DNA of 64,000 bases from Cryptomeria japonica (Eukaryota > Streptophyta > Pinopsida > Cupressales > Cupressaceae): NCBI RefSeq assembly GCF_030272615.1, contig NC_081413.1, positions 20,710,501 through 20,774,500 on the forward strand. Direction: 5' to 3'. Each line of letters opens with the position of its first letter. The first letter of the stretch is position 1. This document shows, one piece after another, positions 47,339 to 58,645 of this stretch. Made by a program: the position numbers and the translations under genes. Under the pieces are notes generated by a model. That model was given only the letters and a program-made list of their open reading frames with translations. It ran no database searches and was not told where the DNA came from.

Positions 47339-48406
47339 AATATCTTTGCGGGGCCTTAGCAAAAAAAAAACCAATATGCTCAGTAAATGCAAAAGACGAG
47401 GTGACAAATTTGAAAAGCCTGAATGAACGTTTACTGACTACAGTTACCAATGATAGAAAAGAAATAGATGGGTTGAAAAACAAATTGAGAATGTGTGAAG
47501 ACGCCAATACCAAATTGCTTGAAACAATGACTTCAGATAAAAACAAGTGGATTTCTTGTGAAAATGATATGAAAGGTACAATTTCAGAGCTAGAATATAA
47601 GCTTAAAGAAGCCACAAATTTAAGTGAGAATCATGAAAAATTGTTCAGTCAATTGGGACAAGAAAAAGATGTGTTGGAAAATAGATTAAAACAAAGTAGT
47701 GATCTAATTAAGGAATTACAAAGACTTAAAAGTGAACTCGACCAAACATGACTATTGAGTGAAAATCTTGGAAAATTGTGCGTTCAATTAGGAGCGGACA
47801 AGAATGAGTTTGAAAATAATTTGAAAAAATTCAATGATGTGATTAAGGAATTACAAGATAAAATGACTGAAGATAGGAGCTTGTGGAATGCTTCCAAGAC
47901 AAAATTGGAAGGAACAATTGTGGAGGTACAAAATAAGCTTGATTCTTTAGTGAAGGAAAGAAATGCATTGAGCGAGAAACATAAGGACTTATGCACTATA
48001 GCTACAAAAATGACAAAAATGAATGGAAAAATGCAATGATGGTTCTATGAAATTAAAAGAAAAGATGGATAAGGATCAGGGATTGTGGGATTCACGTAGG
48101 GGGGAATTTGGAAGGAAAAGTTGCAGACCTACAGAATGCGATTCTTGATGAAATAAAATCTAGCCAGAAACACCAAGAAATGTCGACTAAATTAATGCAA
48201 GAAAAAATTAAGATAGAAAATAACCTCAAGAATATCAGTGATACAACTAAGAAATTGAATGCAAAGATGACTGAAGATAAACAGTTATGGGATTCTTGTA
48301 AACAGAAGTTGGAAAACCAGGTTTCAGAGCTACAAAATGAGCTTAATGAAGCGAGTATATTCAGCCAAGGATGTGAAGAACTGTGCAGTAAGTTGAGACA
48401 ATAAAA
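47339..48406 (+). pseudogene. Coiled-coil protein pseudogene, part 1
   Basis: Almost all residues are coiled-coil-forming (Glu, Lys, Leu, Asn, Gln). The frame is open to 47751, stops with TGA, continues to 48039, shifts frame and continues from about 48108 to 48404. A loose repeat recurs: KMTED(R/K)(S/Q)LW, then K(T/Q)KLE, then LQN(E)L and EKHKDLC. No in-frame ATG is seen at the left edge, so this is probably an internal exon. It is cut at 48406 by Copia-2 and resumes at 53968. I do not recognise the family; the layout resembles long plant coiled-coil or motor-tail proteins. Confidence 0.8.
48402..48406. repeat. Target-site duplication TAAAA, left copy (Copia-2)
   Basis: It is repeated at 53963-53967, flush with the TG...CA ends of Copia-2. 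Confidence 0.92.
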
Positions 48407-48992
48407 TGATGGACTGAGAGGCAGAGGAAAAGAAACATAAAAGAAAACTAAAAGCAGAAATTCTTAATAACAGAGATAATATTAGAGACAACCAGAGAAA
48501 TATCTTTTCATTTTAATATACTTCAAAATCATACATTATCTTGCTTCAATACATTGAGCTGTTGCTCCTTTTCATGGTTAGATATATACTCAAAAGAGAG
48601 TCCCCTGCTGTTACATACAGCTATCAAACTTTTTCCATATTTTTCTTGTTCTGCTCACACTAAAACTGCCCCTGCTCTAGTTACTGTATTTCTGCTGTAT
48701 ATCTTCTACAAACTTCTACAAATTAACTTTTTGTATTAAAATAATACAGCTTCTAGACTCTTCTACAAATTCTAGAAGAAGAAGAAGAAAACTAAAAAGT
48801 AAATTATATTTAGTTCAAGTCCATTTACTACTGTCTTGTATGTATATAAAAAAGATTGCAATCAATATTTTTAATTCAAAAAACTGTCATGTTTGGAGTA
48901 AGAAGGAAGGCACAAGCATGGTAAAATTGAATAGATGGGATGGACAGCAGTCTACGGAGGAGTAGGTGGGCAGTTGAAGATTAATTTCAACA
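48407..48992 (-). repeat. Copia-2 3' LTR
   Basis: 586 bp starting TGATGGACTGAGAGGC and ending TTAATTTCAACA on the plus strand. It pairs with 53380-53962. Confidence 0.95.
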
Positions 48993-49005
48993 CTCCCCCT
49001 TAATC
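48993..49005 (-). other. Copia-2 polypurine tract
   Basis: The minus strand reads TTAAGGGGGAGTG immediately before the LTR start TGTTGAAATT. Confidence 0.85.
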
Positions 49006-52000
49006 GCAACTGCCATCTATAATACCCAAGTTGTTTCGTTGATGCACAAAACTTTCCTTTCCCAATGGTTTGGTGAAGATATCAGCAAATTGGTCTTCTG
49101 ACTTGCAATGTTCTAAAATTATTTCTCCATTGTTGATCAGCTCCCTGATGAAGTGATACCTTGTGTCTATATGCTTGCTCCTTTTGTGAAATACTAGATT
49201 TTTTGACAATGCTATAGCTGAGTTGTTGTCACAATAAATCTTTGTTGCACTTTCTTGTTCATGCCTCAATTCTTTCAGCATTCTTCTCATCCAAACAGCT
49301 TGACACGCTGCCCTTGTAGTTGCTACATACTCTGCTTCAGCTGATGAAAGAGTTACAATTGGTTGTTTCTTTGAAGCCCATGATACTACACCTGATCCAA
49401 AATGAAAAGCATAACCAGAAGTGCTCTTCCTATCATCTATGCTGCCAGCACAATCACTATCCGTGTATCCTATCAGCTTGAAATCATTTGACTTTGAGTA
49501 AAATATTCCATAATTCTTTGTTACACTAACATATTTCAAAATTCTTTTTCCAGCATTCCAATGTGTAACTTTTGGAGACTCCATGAACCTTGAAATGAGA
49601 CTAACTCCAAACATTATATCTGGCCTGTGGCTGTTAGATACATGAGACTACCAACAAGTTTTTTATACAAAGTTGGATTTACATTAGCTCCTTTGTCATT
49701 TTTACTCAACTTCAAACCTGTCACTATTGGTGTTGGTGCTGATTTGCAATTCATCATATTAAACCTCTTCAAAATATCTTTTGCATACTTAGATTGTGAA
49801 ATGAAAATACCTTTATCATTTTGACTTACTTCAATGCCAAGAAAATATCTCATTAAACCCAAATCAGTCATCTCAAATTCTTTCTTCATAGCTGATTTGA
49901 ACATGCCAATTGAAAGATCACCAGTGAATATCAAGTCATCAACATATAAACAAACAATTATGATCTCACCTTGCTCATTCATCTTGGTATACAATGTAGG
50001 CTCACTGTTGCACCTATTGAATCCATTTTATAAAAGATAACTATCAATTCTGCTATACCATGCTCTTGGGGCTTGTTTGAGTCCATAAAGTGCCTTCTTG
50101 AGCTTGTAAACCTTGTTTTCATGACCCAAAATCTCATATCCGGGTCGCTGGTCCACATAGACTTCTTCTAAAATACCATTTAAGAAAGCTGATTTCACAT
50201 CCATTTGATATACTACCCACTTGTTTTGAGTTGCTATGGCTAGTATTGTTCTCACGGTGTCTAAGCGGGCAACTGGTGCAAATGTCTCATTGTAGTCTAC
50301 CCTGGGTTGTTGTGAATAACCTTTTGCCACCAACCTTGCCTTGTGTTTTTGCACATCTCCATTTGCATTCAATTTGGTTTTATAAACCCACTTCACTCCT
50401 ATCACCTCTTTTCCTTGTGGAAGACTAACTAACTCCCATGTTTCATTCTTTTCAATTGCTTCAATTTCTTCATCCATTGCTTGCACCCATTTTTGTTCCT
50501 TAATAGCTTCTTCAAAATGAATTGGATCATCTACATGCAAGTATAAAGCAAAAAGAGAAGTCTAAACTGCATTATTTTCACCTTCATTTTGTTCATAAAT
50601 CTCCCTTAAACTTCTGATTTTTTGTCTCCTCAAGCTTGCTAATGTAGGATTGGACATGTCACTTGAATTTGTTGAATGTGGGCTTGATGGTCCAGCACCA
50701 AGACTGCCAATTGAAGATGGTGTTAATTGCACATTTGATGGAGTATTTGCTTGAGTGTGTGGGGCTGTCCTTACACTTGATGGTGTCATTTGTTGTCCAC
50801 TTTGTTGACCTTGAACAACTATAGGAGGAGTCACATTTGAACGAGTACTTGCTGATATAAAATCTTCATTTTCTTCTTGTGGTATGTTGGCTGCAATATT
50901 GATTGTTTTGTCCAAAGTTCCATCCCATGATTCATCTTCTACGAACTGCACATCTCTGCTAATTATAACCTTTTTGCTAATTGGATTGTATAACTTGTAT
51001 GCCTTTGACTCATCACTATATCCCACAAATATACATTTTTCTCCTTTGTTGTCCAACTTTCTTCTCAACTCATTTGGCACATGTGCATATGCCACACATC
51101 CAAATACTCTCATATGAGAAACATTATGTTTTCTTCCACTCCATGCTTCTTCCAGAATCATATTGATAACACTTTTAGTAGGAGATCTATTAATTATATA
51201 TGCTGCACATGCTACTGCTTCAGCCCAATACTCATTTGACAAATGTTTTGCCTTCAACATGCTTCTTGTCATTTCCATTATTGTTCTATTTTTCCTTTCA
51301 GTGACACCATTTTGTTGTGGGGTATACCTTGCAGTAAATTGTTTATGGATTCCATGGTCTTTGCAAAATCTTATGAAGTCATTTGAGATATATTCACCTC
51401 CTGTATCTGTTCTCAATGCTTTGATGTAGTGCCCACTTTGTTTCTCAACAAGATCCTTGAATTGACAGAAATAATGAAACACCTCATGCTTATGTTTTAG
51501 AAAGTAGACCCATATTTTTCTTGTGAAGTCATCAATGAATGTCAAGAAGTAGTAGTTGCCACCAATGGAAGGTGTTTGCATTGGTCCACACAAATCTGAA
51601 TAAATAATCTCTAATGGTTTGTTTGCACGAATTGACTTTCCAGCTGGAAATGATTCTCTATGTTGTTTACCCAAAATTCATCCTTCACATATTCTATTTG
51701 GTTTTTCTATTAGTGGCAACCCCATCACAATTTTCTTCTTGTGCAATAAGTTTAAGTTTCCAAAGTTTAGATGCCCAAATCTTAGGTGCCATAACCAATT
51801 TTCATCTTTAATTTCAGCTTGATAAACTACTTGGGGGACTGCTGCAACTTTTCCTTCATGAACTTGTGGATTCATTGTGTTATGTTCTTGAGAAAACTCT
51901 ACTTTCAAATCTGGTTTTATCCTTAGGGGAAACATTCTATTGCTTGTCATTTGGACTTTTGCTATGAGCTGATTGCTTGGAAATTTGTCTAAAATTGTGC

Positions 52001-53291
52001 ATTCTTTGTTCTTGAAATAGACTCTATACCCTTTTTGAATGAGCTGCCCTATACTCATTAAGTTATGTTTCAGTCCAGGAACAAAATAAACATCTGAAAT
52101 ATACTTTTTCTCCCCCATTTTGGTTAGAATGTTGACACTACCTTTACCCATAACTGAAACTTTATTGTCATTTCCCAATGTTACATCTGATTTTACACTC
52201 TCATCCAAACTAGAAAACATTTCCAAATTTTCAGTCATATGATTGCTACAACTTGAGTCTAAAAATCATATATCTTTCTCACTTTCTTGTGCAACATTAC
52301 AAGCTATGAACATGCTGTCTTGAGTTTGATTTTCCTTGGTAAAATTTGCACTTTGTTGTCTAGAATCATATTGCTTCTTTCTACATTCATTTATGTAATG
52401 CCCAAATTTCTTGCAATAATGACATTGGACTAAGGATTTGTCATACCTTTGGCTTTGGGGCTGATTTTGAGTTGATGTTTGATAGTTGCCTCTTCCACTT
52501 GAACTTGATGGGCTACTACCTCTTCCACTTGAGTTTGAATGGCTGCCTCTTCCACCTTTATATGAATTTCTTCCTCTACCTCTGAAATTTGTTCTTCCCC
52601 TGCCTCTACCATGGCTGATTGAAACTTGTGTCTTGAATGCATGCTCCAAATTTGAATTTGTTGACCTGCTTAGTCTATGTTCATGAGAAATGAGTGAAGC
52701 ATGAAGCTCATCCACTAAAAATTGTGAGAGATTCTTTGTCTCTTCTATGGTCACCACAATAGATTCAAATCTTGTAGGCAAACTTCTCAAAACCTTTTCA
52801 ACCACTCTTCTTTCTTCAAGGTTTTCACCATGAGATCTGATTTGGTTTACCAATCCAATGATTTGAGTGAAAAATGAGTCTATTGTATTTGATTCTTTCA
52901 TGTAGATGGTCTCAGAATCCCTTCTTAACATTTGCAACTTAGCTATTTTTACCTTTTCCATTCCTTGATAGGTTGTTTGAAGAATGTCCCATGCTTGTTT
53001 GGACTTTGTTGCTGCTTGAATCCTTGAAAAAATGTTTTCATTCACTCCTTGAAAGATGAGGAAGAGGGCTTTTGAGTCTGTCTTTTTATTTTCCTTCAAT
53101 AAGTCTTTCTCTACTTGAGTTAATACATTATATGTTGTTGCATCTACTGGTTCTTGGTAGCCATTTTCAACAAACTCCCATAAATCTTGTGCACAAAATA
53201 ATGTCTTCATTGTGAGTGCCCAATAATCATAATGTTTTCCATTAAACTGTGGGATCTGTGGATTTGTCAAGCTTGTGCTTGGAGCTGCCAT
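49000..53291 (-). pseudogene. Copia-2 gag-pol polyprotein
   Basis: Gag begins at the ATG 53289-53291, with FNGKHYDYWALTMKTLF near the start, a Gly/Arg/Ser-rich part and a CCHC knuckle CHYCKKFGHYINEC. Protease is FLDSSCSNHMT, where DSGC is usual. Integrase has YSDLCGPM, RTDTGGEY and QQNGVTERKNR. RT has KARLVAKGYSQQ, QMDVKSAFLNG and YVDD (49935-49946). RNase H has SKHIDTRYHFIRE and ADIFTKPLG. Stops are at 52266 (TGA), 51678 (TGA), 50562 (TAG) and 50028 (TAA), plus a frameshift near 49615. Several would be Gln or Trp in relatives. Confidence 0.95.
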
Positions 53292-53361
53292 TATAGACTG
53301 TGAAAAACCCTTCTATCTCTTTGAAAAAATTCCTCAGTCACTTCACCCAATAACCTTTAAC

Positions 53362-53379
53362 CTTCAGCTCTAATACCAC
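53362..53379 (-). other. Copia-2 primer binding site
   Basis: The minus strand after the 5' LTR reads GTGGTATTAGAGCTGAAG. TGGTATTAGAGC is one base off the usual Copia TGGTATCAGAGC complement of initiator tRNA-Met. Confidence 0.88.
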
Positions 53380-53962
53380 TGATGGACTGAGAGGCAGAGG
53401 AAAAGAAACATAAAAGAAAACTAAAAGCAGAAATTCTTAATAACAGAGATAATATTAGAGACAACCAGAGAAATATCTTTTCATTTTAATATACTTCAAA
53501 ATCATACATTATCTTGCTTAATACATTGAGCTGTTGTTCCTTTTCATGCTTAGATATATACTCAAAACAGAGTCCCCTGTTGTTACATATAGCTATCAAA
53601 CTTTTTCCATATTTTTCTTGTTCTGTTCACACTAAAACTGCCCCTGTTCTAGTTACTGTATTTTTGCTATATATCTTCTACAAACTTCTACAAATTAACT
53701 TTTTTGTATTAAAATAATACAGCTTCTAGACTCTTCTACAAATTCTAGAAGAAGAAGAAAACTAAACAGTAAATTATATTTAGTTCAAGTCCATTTACTA
53801 CTGTCTTGTATGTACATAAAATGGATTGCAATCAATATTTTTAATTCAAAAAACTGTCATGTTTGGAGTAAGAAGGAAGGCACAAGCATGGTAAAATTGA
53901 ATAGATGGGATGGATAGTAGTCTACGGAGGAGTAGGTGGGCAGTTGAAGATTAATTTCAACA
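53380..53962 (-). repeat. Copia-2 5' LTR
   Basis: 583 bp, a copy of 48407-48992 with about 15 substitutions (2.6%), a 3-bp GAA-unit difference and two 1-bp indels. Confidence 0.95.
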
Positions 53963-53967
53963 TAAAA
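53963..53967. repeat. Target-site duplication TAAAA, right copy (Copia-2)
   Basis: It matches 48402-48406. Confidence 0.92.
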
Positions 53968-54458
53968 AACAGATTTTGAAGGAAGAGTTTTTCAGTTGGA
54001 TGGTGATCTTAATGAAGCAAGAATTATTGGAAGAAAAGAATGAATTGGATTAAAGTAAGGTAAGAGAATACAATGGCAAGACTGAAGAATTGAAGGCAAA
54101 ATTGTCTGAAGGTGGATGCTTGTGGGAATCTTCTAAGACAGAGTTGGAAGCCACTGTTGCAGGGCTGCAAAATGAGCTCAATGAAACAAGAGTGCTTAGC
54201 TTGAAACATGAAGAAGCATGCATTCAAGTAAGGAATGAAAAAGTAAAATTGGAAGAGTTGAAAGAGTTGAATAATAGGAATGAGGAATTACGTGCAAAAA
54301 TGACTGAAAATGGTTGCCTTTGGAATACTTGTAAGGCGAATTTAGAAGGTACAATAGTAAAGCTGCATAAAAAACTTAATGAAACAAAGATTCTGGTCCA
54401 CAATAATCAAGCATTATACAATGAAATAAGCAGAGAAAAAGCTGAGTTGGAAGATGAT

Positions 54459-55670
54459 TTTAATCAATTTATTAATGATACTAAACTATCAAAGGAAAAA
54501 TTGGCTGAAGATAGGCACACGTGGGATAATTGTAAGGGAGAATTTGAAGTTGCAATTGAAAAACTGCAAAATGATCTAAATGAAGCGAGAATGCCAAGCC
54601 AGAAGTATGAAGTTTTGTGGTCTCAATCAGGAGAAGAAAAAAATGAGTTGGAAAAGACTGTTTTAGGGCTACAAAATGAACTCGATGAAACAAAGATTTT
54701 GAGAGTAAAAGACCAGGAGCTGTGTAATGTGCTAAGAGAAGAAAACAATCGTTTAGGAAATAAGTTGAAACAATGCAATGACAGGATTGGTAAATTAAAT
54801 ACAAAAATTAAAGAAGAGGAGCTATTGTGGTTTCGTAATAAGGAGGATTTGGAAAGCAGACTTGCAGATGTGGAGTATGAGAAAGAGACATTGATCCAGG
54901 AATATAGAGCTCTGTGGGCCCATTTAAGAGATGAAAAATATGAATCGGAAGACAAAGTGAGAGAATACAACGATAAGGATAAGGAATTGCATGCACAGAT
55001 GAGAGAAGATTGCCGCTTTTGGGAAGCTTGTAAGGCGAAATTTGAAGACTCTGTTGCAGGGTTACAAATTAATTTTAATCAATCCATTAATGAAAGTAAA
55101 CAATCAAAGGAAAAATTAGCTGCTTGTAAGGGAGAATTTGAAGTTACAATTGCAAAACTGCAAAATGAGTATAATGAAGCGAGCATGTTAAGCCATAAGC
55201 GTGAGGATTTGTGCTCTCAATCAGAACATAAAAAGTATGAGCTGGAAAAGGTTTTTATACGGCTACAAAATGAGCTTGATGGAACAAATATTTTGAGAGA
55301 AAAAGACCAAGAATTGCATAATGTGCTAAAAGAAGAGAATAATTAGTTAAAAAATAACTTGAAAGAATGCAATGATAGGATTCGGGAATTAAATATAAAA
55401 ATTGAAGAAGACGAGCGGTTGTGGATTACTAATACGGCTGATTTAGAAAACAAAGTTGTAGGTCTGCAGTCTGAGAAAGGGATATTGAGCAGGGAATATA
55501 AACTTCTGTGGGTCCATTTAAAAGATGAAAAAGATGACTTGGAAAACAAATTGAGAGAATGTAACGATAGGAATAAGGAATTGCATGCGCAGATGAGAGA
55601 AGATTGCCGCTTGTGGGAAGCTTGTAAGGAAAATTTTGAAGATTCTGTTGTAGGGCTGCAAAATAAGCTT
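54459..55670 (+). repeat. Internal duplication of about 615 bp in the coiled-coil gene
   Basis: Blocks starting DFNQFINDTKLSKEKLAED and NFNQSINESKQSKEKLA are 615 bp apart. Both run on through EGEF-like, LQNELD, NVL(R/K)EENN, ECNDRI and HAQMREDCR(F/L)WEACK landmarks in the same order. Confidence 0.8.
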
Positions 55671-56433
55671 GATTTGATGACTAATGAATGAAGAATTTTG
55701 AGCCAGGAATATGTAGATTTGTGCATTGAATGTGAGTTTTTGAAGGCACAGCTGGGAGATTATAATGATATACTAATCTCTATGGAAGATGAAACATGGA
55801 GCCTAATGTCTTTCTCAGAGTGCAATGCAAAGACAGTAGAAAACTTGCAAACTGAAGTGCAATTGACCACCCATTCACAAACACATTTGAGCAAGAAAAA
55901 TGAAGAACTGACTACAGAAAATGAATCTCTGAAATTGAAATTGGAAGAACTAACTACTGAAAATGAATCTACGTCTGCAAGCAGGGAGGAGGCTTGGATT
56001 CAAGAAAATGTTTTATTGAAACAACAAGTCCATGAGCTTCAAAATGGGTTTCCACTGATGAAAGATTATGAAGGGGTTTCCACTGATGATATTCTCGACT
56101 CAGTAACACGGGAGAGGCAATTACTCACATCTCTATCAGAAACCACTGATAAACTGGTGGAAGATCCCGTTATAGAGATTAGAACAGTGAAACAGGAAGC
56201 CTTTCAACTTGATCAAGAAAACCAACAATTATAAAAGGACATATTGAGTAAAAATTCATTACTTCACACAAAAGATGGCAAAATTAGAGAATTGAATGCA
56301 AAAATGACTGATCTTAAGAATGCGATTGAAGTGTTGGAAGAGATTGGAAGAAAAAATACCAATATACTGAAAGAAAATGGAGGTGTAAGGGAAGAGCAAG
56401 TGAAGAGAAAGGAAAGTGAGGAGAAAAGGAAGG

Positions 56434-56438
56434 AGGTA
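56434..56438. repeat. Target-site duplication AGGTA, left copy (Copia-3)
   Basis: It is repeated at 60668-60672. It brackets the composite Copia-3 insertion. Confidence 0.9.
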
Positions 56439-56900
56439 TGAAAGAAATATATTTCAAAAGACACACAGAAAATAGAGTTGAAAAAGAAGCCTGCAGATTG
56501 TTTCGAAGAAAACAAAATATGTTCATAGCTGAACAGATTAGTCAGAATTCTCAGAACTGAAGGATATATCAATATTGAAAAACTTAGCAATTACAATAAC
56601 CATGTCATGGTTTTATATAGAGTGCTGATGATCTACAACAATGTGAATAAAACAAAAAACAATCCTTAAAACAAATAAAACAAACTAAAACAAGAGAACT
56701 GAATGCTTGCCTTACTGCGTAGTCAGCAGTTTTAAAAAGCATAAAACTAAAACTAAAACTATGTTCATGCTTGCAGTTTCAAAACTGTTGTTACTGTTTT
56801 ATTAAAAAAACAAAAAAACAAATCTGTTTTATGGAGATCTTCAGCGCAGCCTTCAATCTCAATCTCCATGATATCGTTACATCATTCAATCTTATCTTCA
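56439..56900 (-). repeat. Copia-3 3' LTR (complete)
   Basis: 462 bp starting TGAAAGAAATATATTTC and ending CTTATCTTCA on plus. The purine tract CAGGAGGAGAT adjoins it on the minus strand at 56901-56911. Confidence 0.85.
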
Positions 56901-56924
56901 ATCTCCTCCTGAATGATCAATGGA

Positions 56925-58645
56925 GGTGAGTCTCAACTTATTCCGGAAAGTAGTAAAGGTGGCTATGGGAAGAGCTTTGGTAAATATATCAGCAACTTGT
57001 TCAGATGAAGGACAGAACTGCAACTCCACTTATCCATCTTGAACCAAGTCACGAATGTAGTGATGTCAGATCTCGATGTGTTTCGTTCTAGCATGAAACA
57101 CAAGATTCTTTGTCATGGCAATAGTGCTACTATTATCACAATACATGGTGGTTGGATACTCAGGAACAAAATATAGATCTGTCAATATCCTTCTTATCCA
57201 TATTGTTTGAGAACTTGCCAATGAAGCTGCCATGTATTCTACTTCTGCTGAATAAAGAGCTATTGTTGTCGGTTTCTTACTACTCCAGGATACAACTCCA
57301 GAGCCAAATGAAAAAACATAACCAGATGTAGATTTCCTATCATCCATTGAACCGACCCAAACTGAATCTATGTAACCAACTAGTTCAAACTTGTTAGTGG
57401 GAGAATATTGAATGCCAAAATTATGTGTACCACTCACATACCTCAAAATTCTTTTAGTATCCCGCCAATGTGACTCATGTGGATCCTGCATGAACCAAGA
57501 GATAAGGCTTACAACATACATAATATCAGGCCTACTAGTTGTAAGGTACATAAGGCTACCAACCAAACTCCTATACTGAGTTGCATCAACCTTGGGACTA
57601 CCATCTTCCTTGGTTAGTTTTTCACCAAGGGCTACGGGGGTTGCAAATGCTTTGCATGCCACCATGTTAAACTTCTTCAATAAATCAGCTATATACTTGG
57701 ATTGAGAAATAAATATACCTTCTAATGTTTGTTGTACTTCCACACTAGGAAAATAGTGCATAAGTCCTAGATCTGACATTTCAAACTCTTGTTTCATTTC
57801 TGCTTGAAACTTTTCCATGAGAGCTTTGCTATTTCTAGTATAAATCAAATCATCAACATAGAGGCAAACTATGAGAATATCATTGCCAATGTGTTGGACA
57901 TACAAGGTGGGCTCTGAGTGGCTTCTATTGAATCCTTTTTTTCATGAAATAACTGTCAATTCTAGCATACCAGGCATGAGGAACTTGCTTCAACCCATAA
58001 AGGGCTTTCTTCAACTTGTAGACTAAGTGTTCTTTTGCTGGAACTTCATAACCCATAGGTTGTTCTACATAAACTTCCTCATCTATGTAACCATTAAGGA
58101 ATGCTGATTTCACATCAATCTGAAATATTGGCCACTTGTATTGTGTTACAATAGCCAATATAATCTTGACTGTGTCAAGTCGAGCCATAGGAGCAAAATT
58201 TTTTGCATAATCCACTCCAGGAGTTTGTGCAAATCCTTTGGCAACTAGTCTTGCCTTATGGTGTTCTACTGAACCATCTGCATGATATTTGACTTTGTAA
58301 ATCCATTTCACACCAATCACCTGCTTACCTTTGGGAAGTGGAACTAATTCCCAAGTATTATTCTTATGAATGGAATTCATTTCATCATTCATAGAATTAA
58401 CCCATATGGGTTCTTTCACTGCTTCTTCATACACAGAGGGTTCAACTTTAATTATAGTAAACAAAGAAAAATTAAAAACTAGATTGATATTGGTAATCCT
58501 CTGATAAATATCAACCAAACTTCATACCTTTCGTGGAATGGATGCTGGAGGTGATGGTGGAGGTGAATCTTCACCTGAGTTTGAGCTACTTGAAGAGCTA
58601 GGTGAGCTTGGAGGACTGGAACTAGAGCTATAACTTCCACTTGAG
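56925..58645 (-). pseudogene. Copia-3 RT and RNase H half
   Basis: RT has KARLVAKGFAQTPGVDY, QIDVKSAFLNGYIDEEVYVE and LYVDDLIYTRNS (YVDD near 57850). RNase H has DDRKSTSGYVFSFGSGVVSW and VADIFTKALP near 56960. A frameshift lies near 57910-57925 and stops occur near 57064 and 57025. The Ser-rich spacer that normally joins integrase to RT lies at 58530-58645, where the frame changes direction. Confidence 0.92.
58616..58640 (-). repeat. Inversion breakpoint repeat, RT side
   Basis: On minus: TCAAGTGGAAGTTATAGCTC and TAGTT. It matches the plus-strand sequence at 60520-60545 with two mismatches. The two copies are inverted relative to each other. Confidence 0.7.

Larger units (their letters stand above)
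48407..53962 (-). mobile_element. Copia-2, complete Ty1/copia retrotransposon
   Basis: 5.56 kb on the minus strand, with LTRs of 586 and 583 bp, a tRNA-Met-type PBS, a PPT and TSD TAAAA. The order gag-protease-integrase-RT-RNase H is in one frame until a frameshift near 49615. LTRs differ at about 15 positions plus three small indels. It is inserted in the coiled-coil pseudogene. It is the least decayed element here. Confidence 0.95.
53968..56438 (+). pseudogene. Coiled-coil protein pseudogene, part 2
   Basis: One frame covers about 54090-56438, with stops at 55344 (TAG), 55689 (TGA) and 56232 (TAA). An upstream stretch (53977-54055) reads in the same style after a stop near 54052. Nearly the whole protein is predicted coiled coil. 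A unit of about 60-70 residues recurs (MTENGCLWNTCK, MREDCRFWEACK and MREDCRLWEACK mark it). A larger block of about 205 residues is duplicated (54459-55073 and 55074-55670). The frame relative to part 1 differs by one, so indels have accumulated. It is cut by Copia-3 after the Val codon at 56436-56438. Confidence 0.85.
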
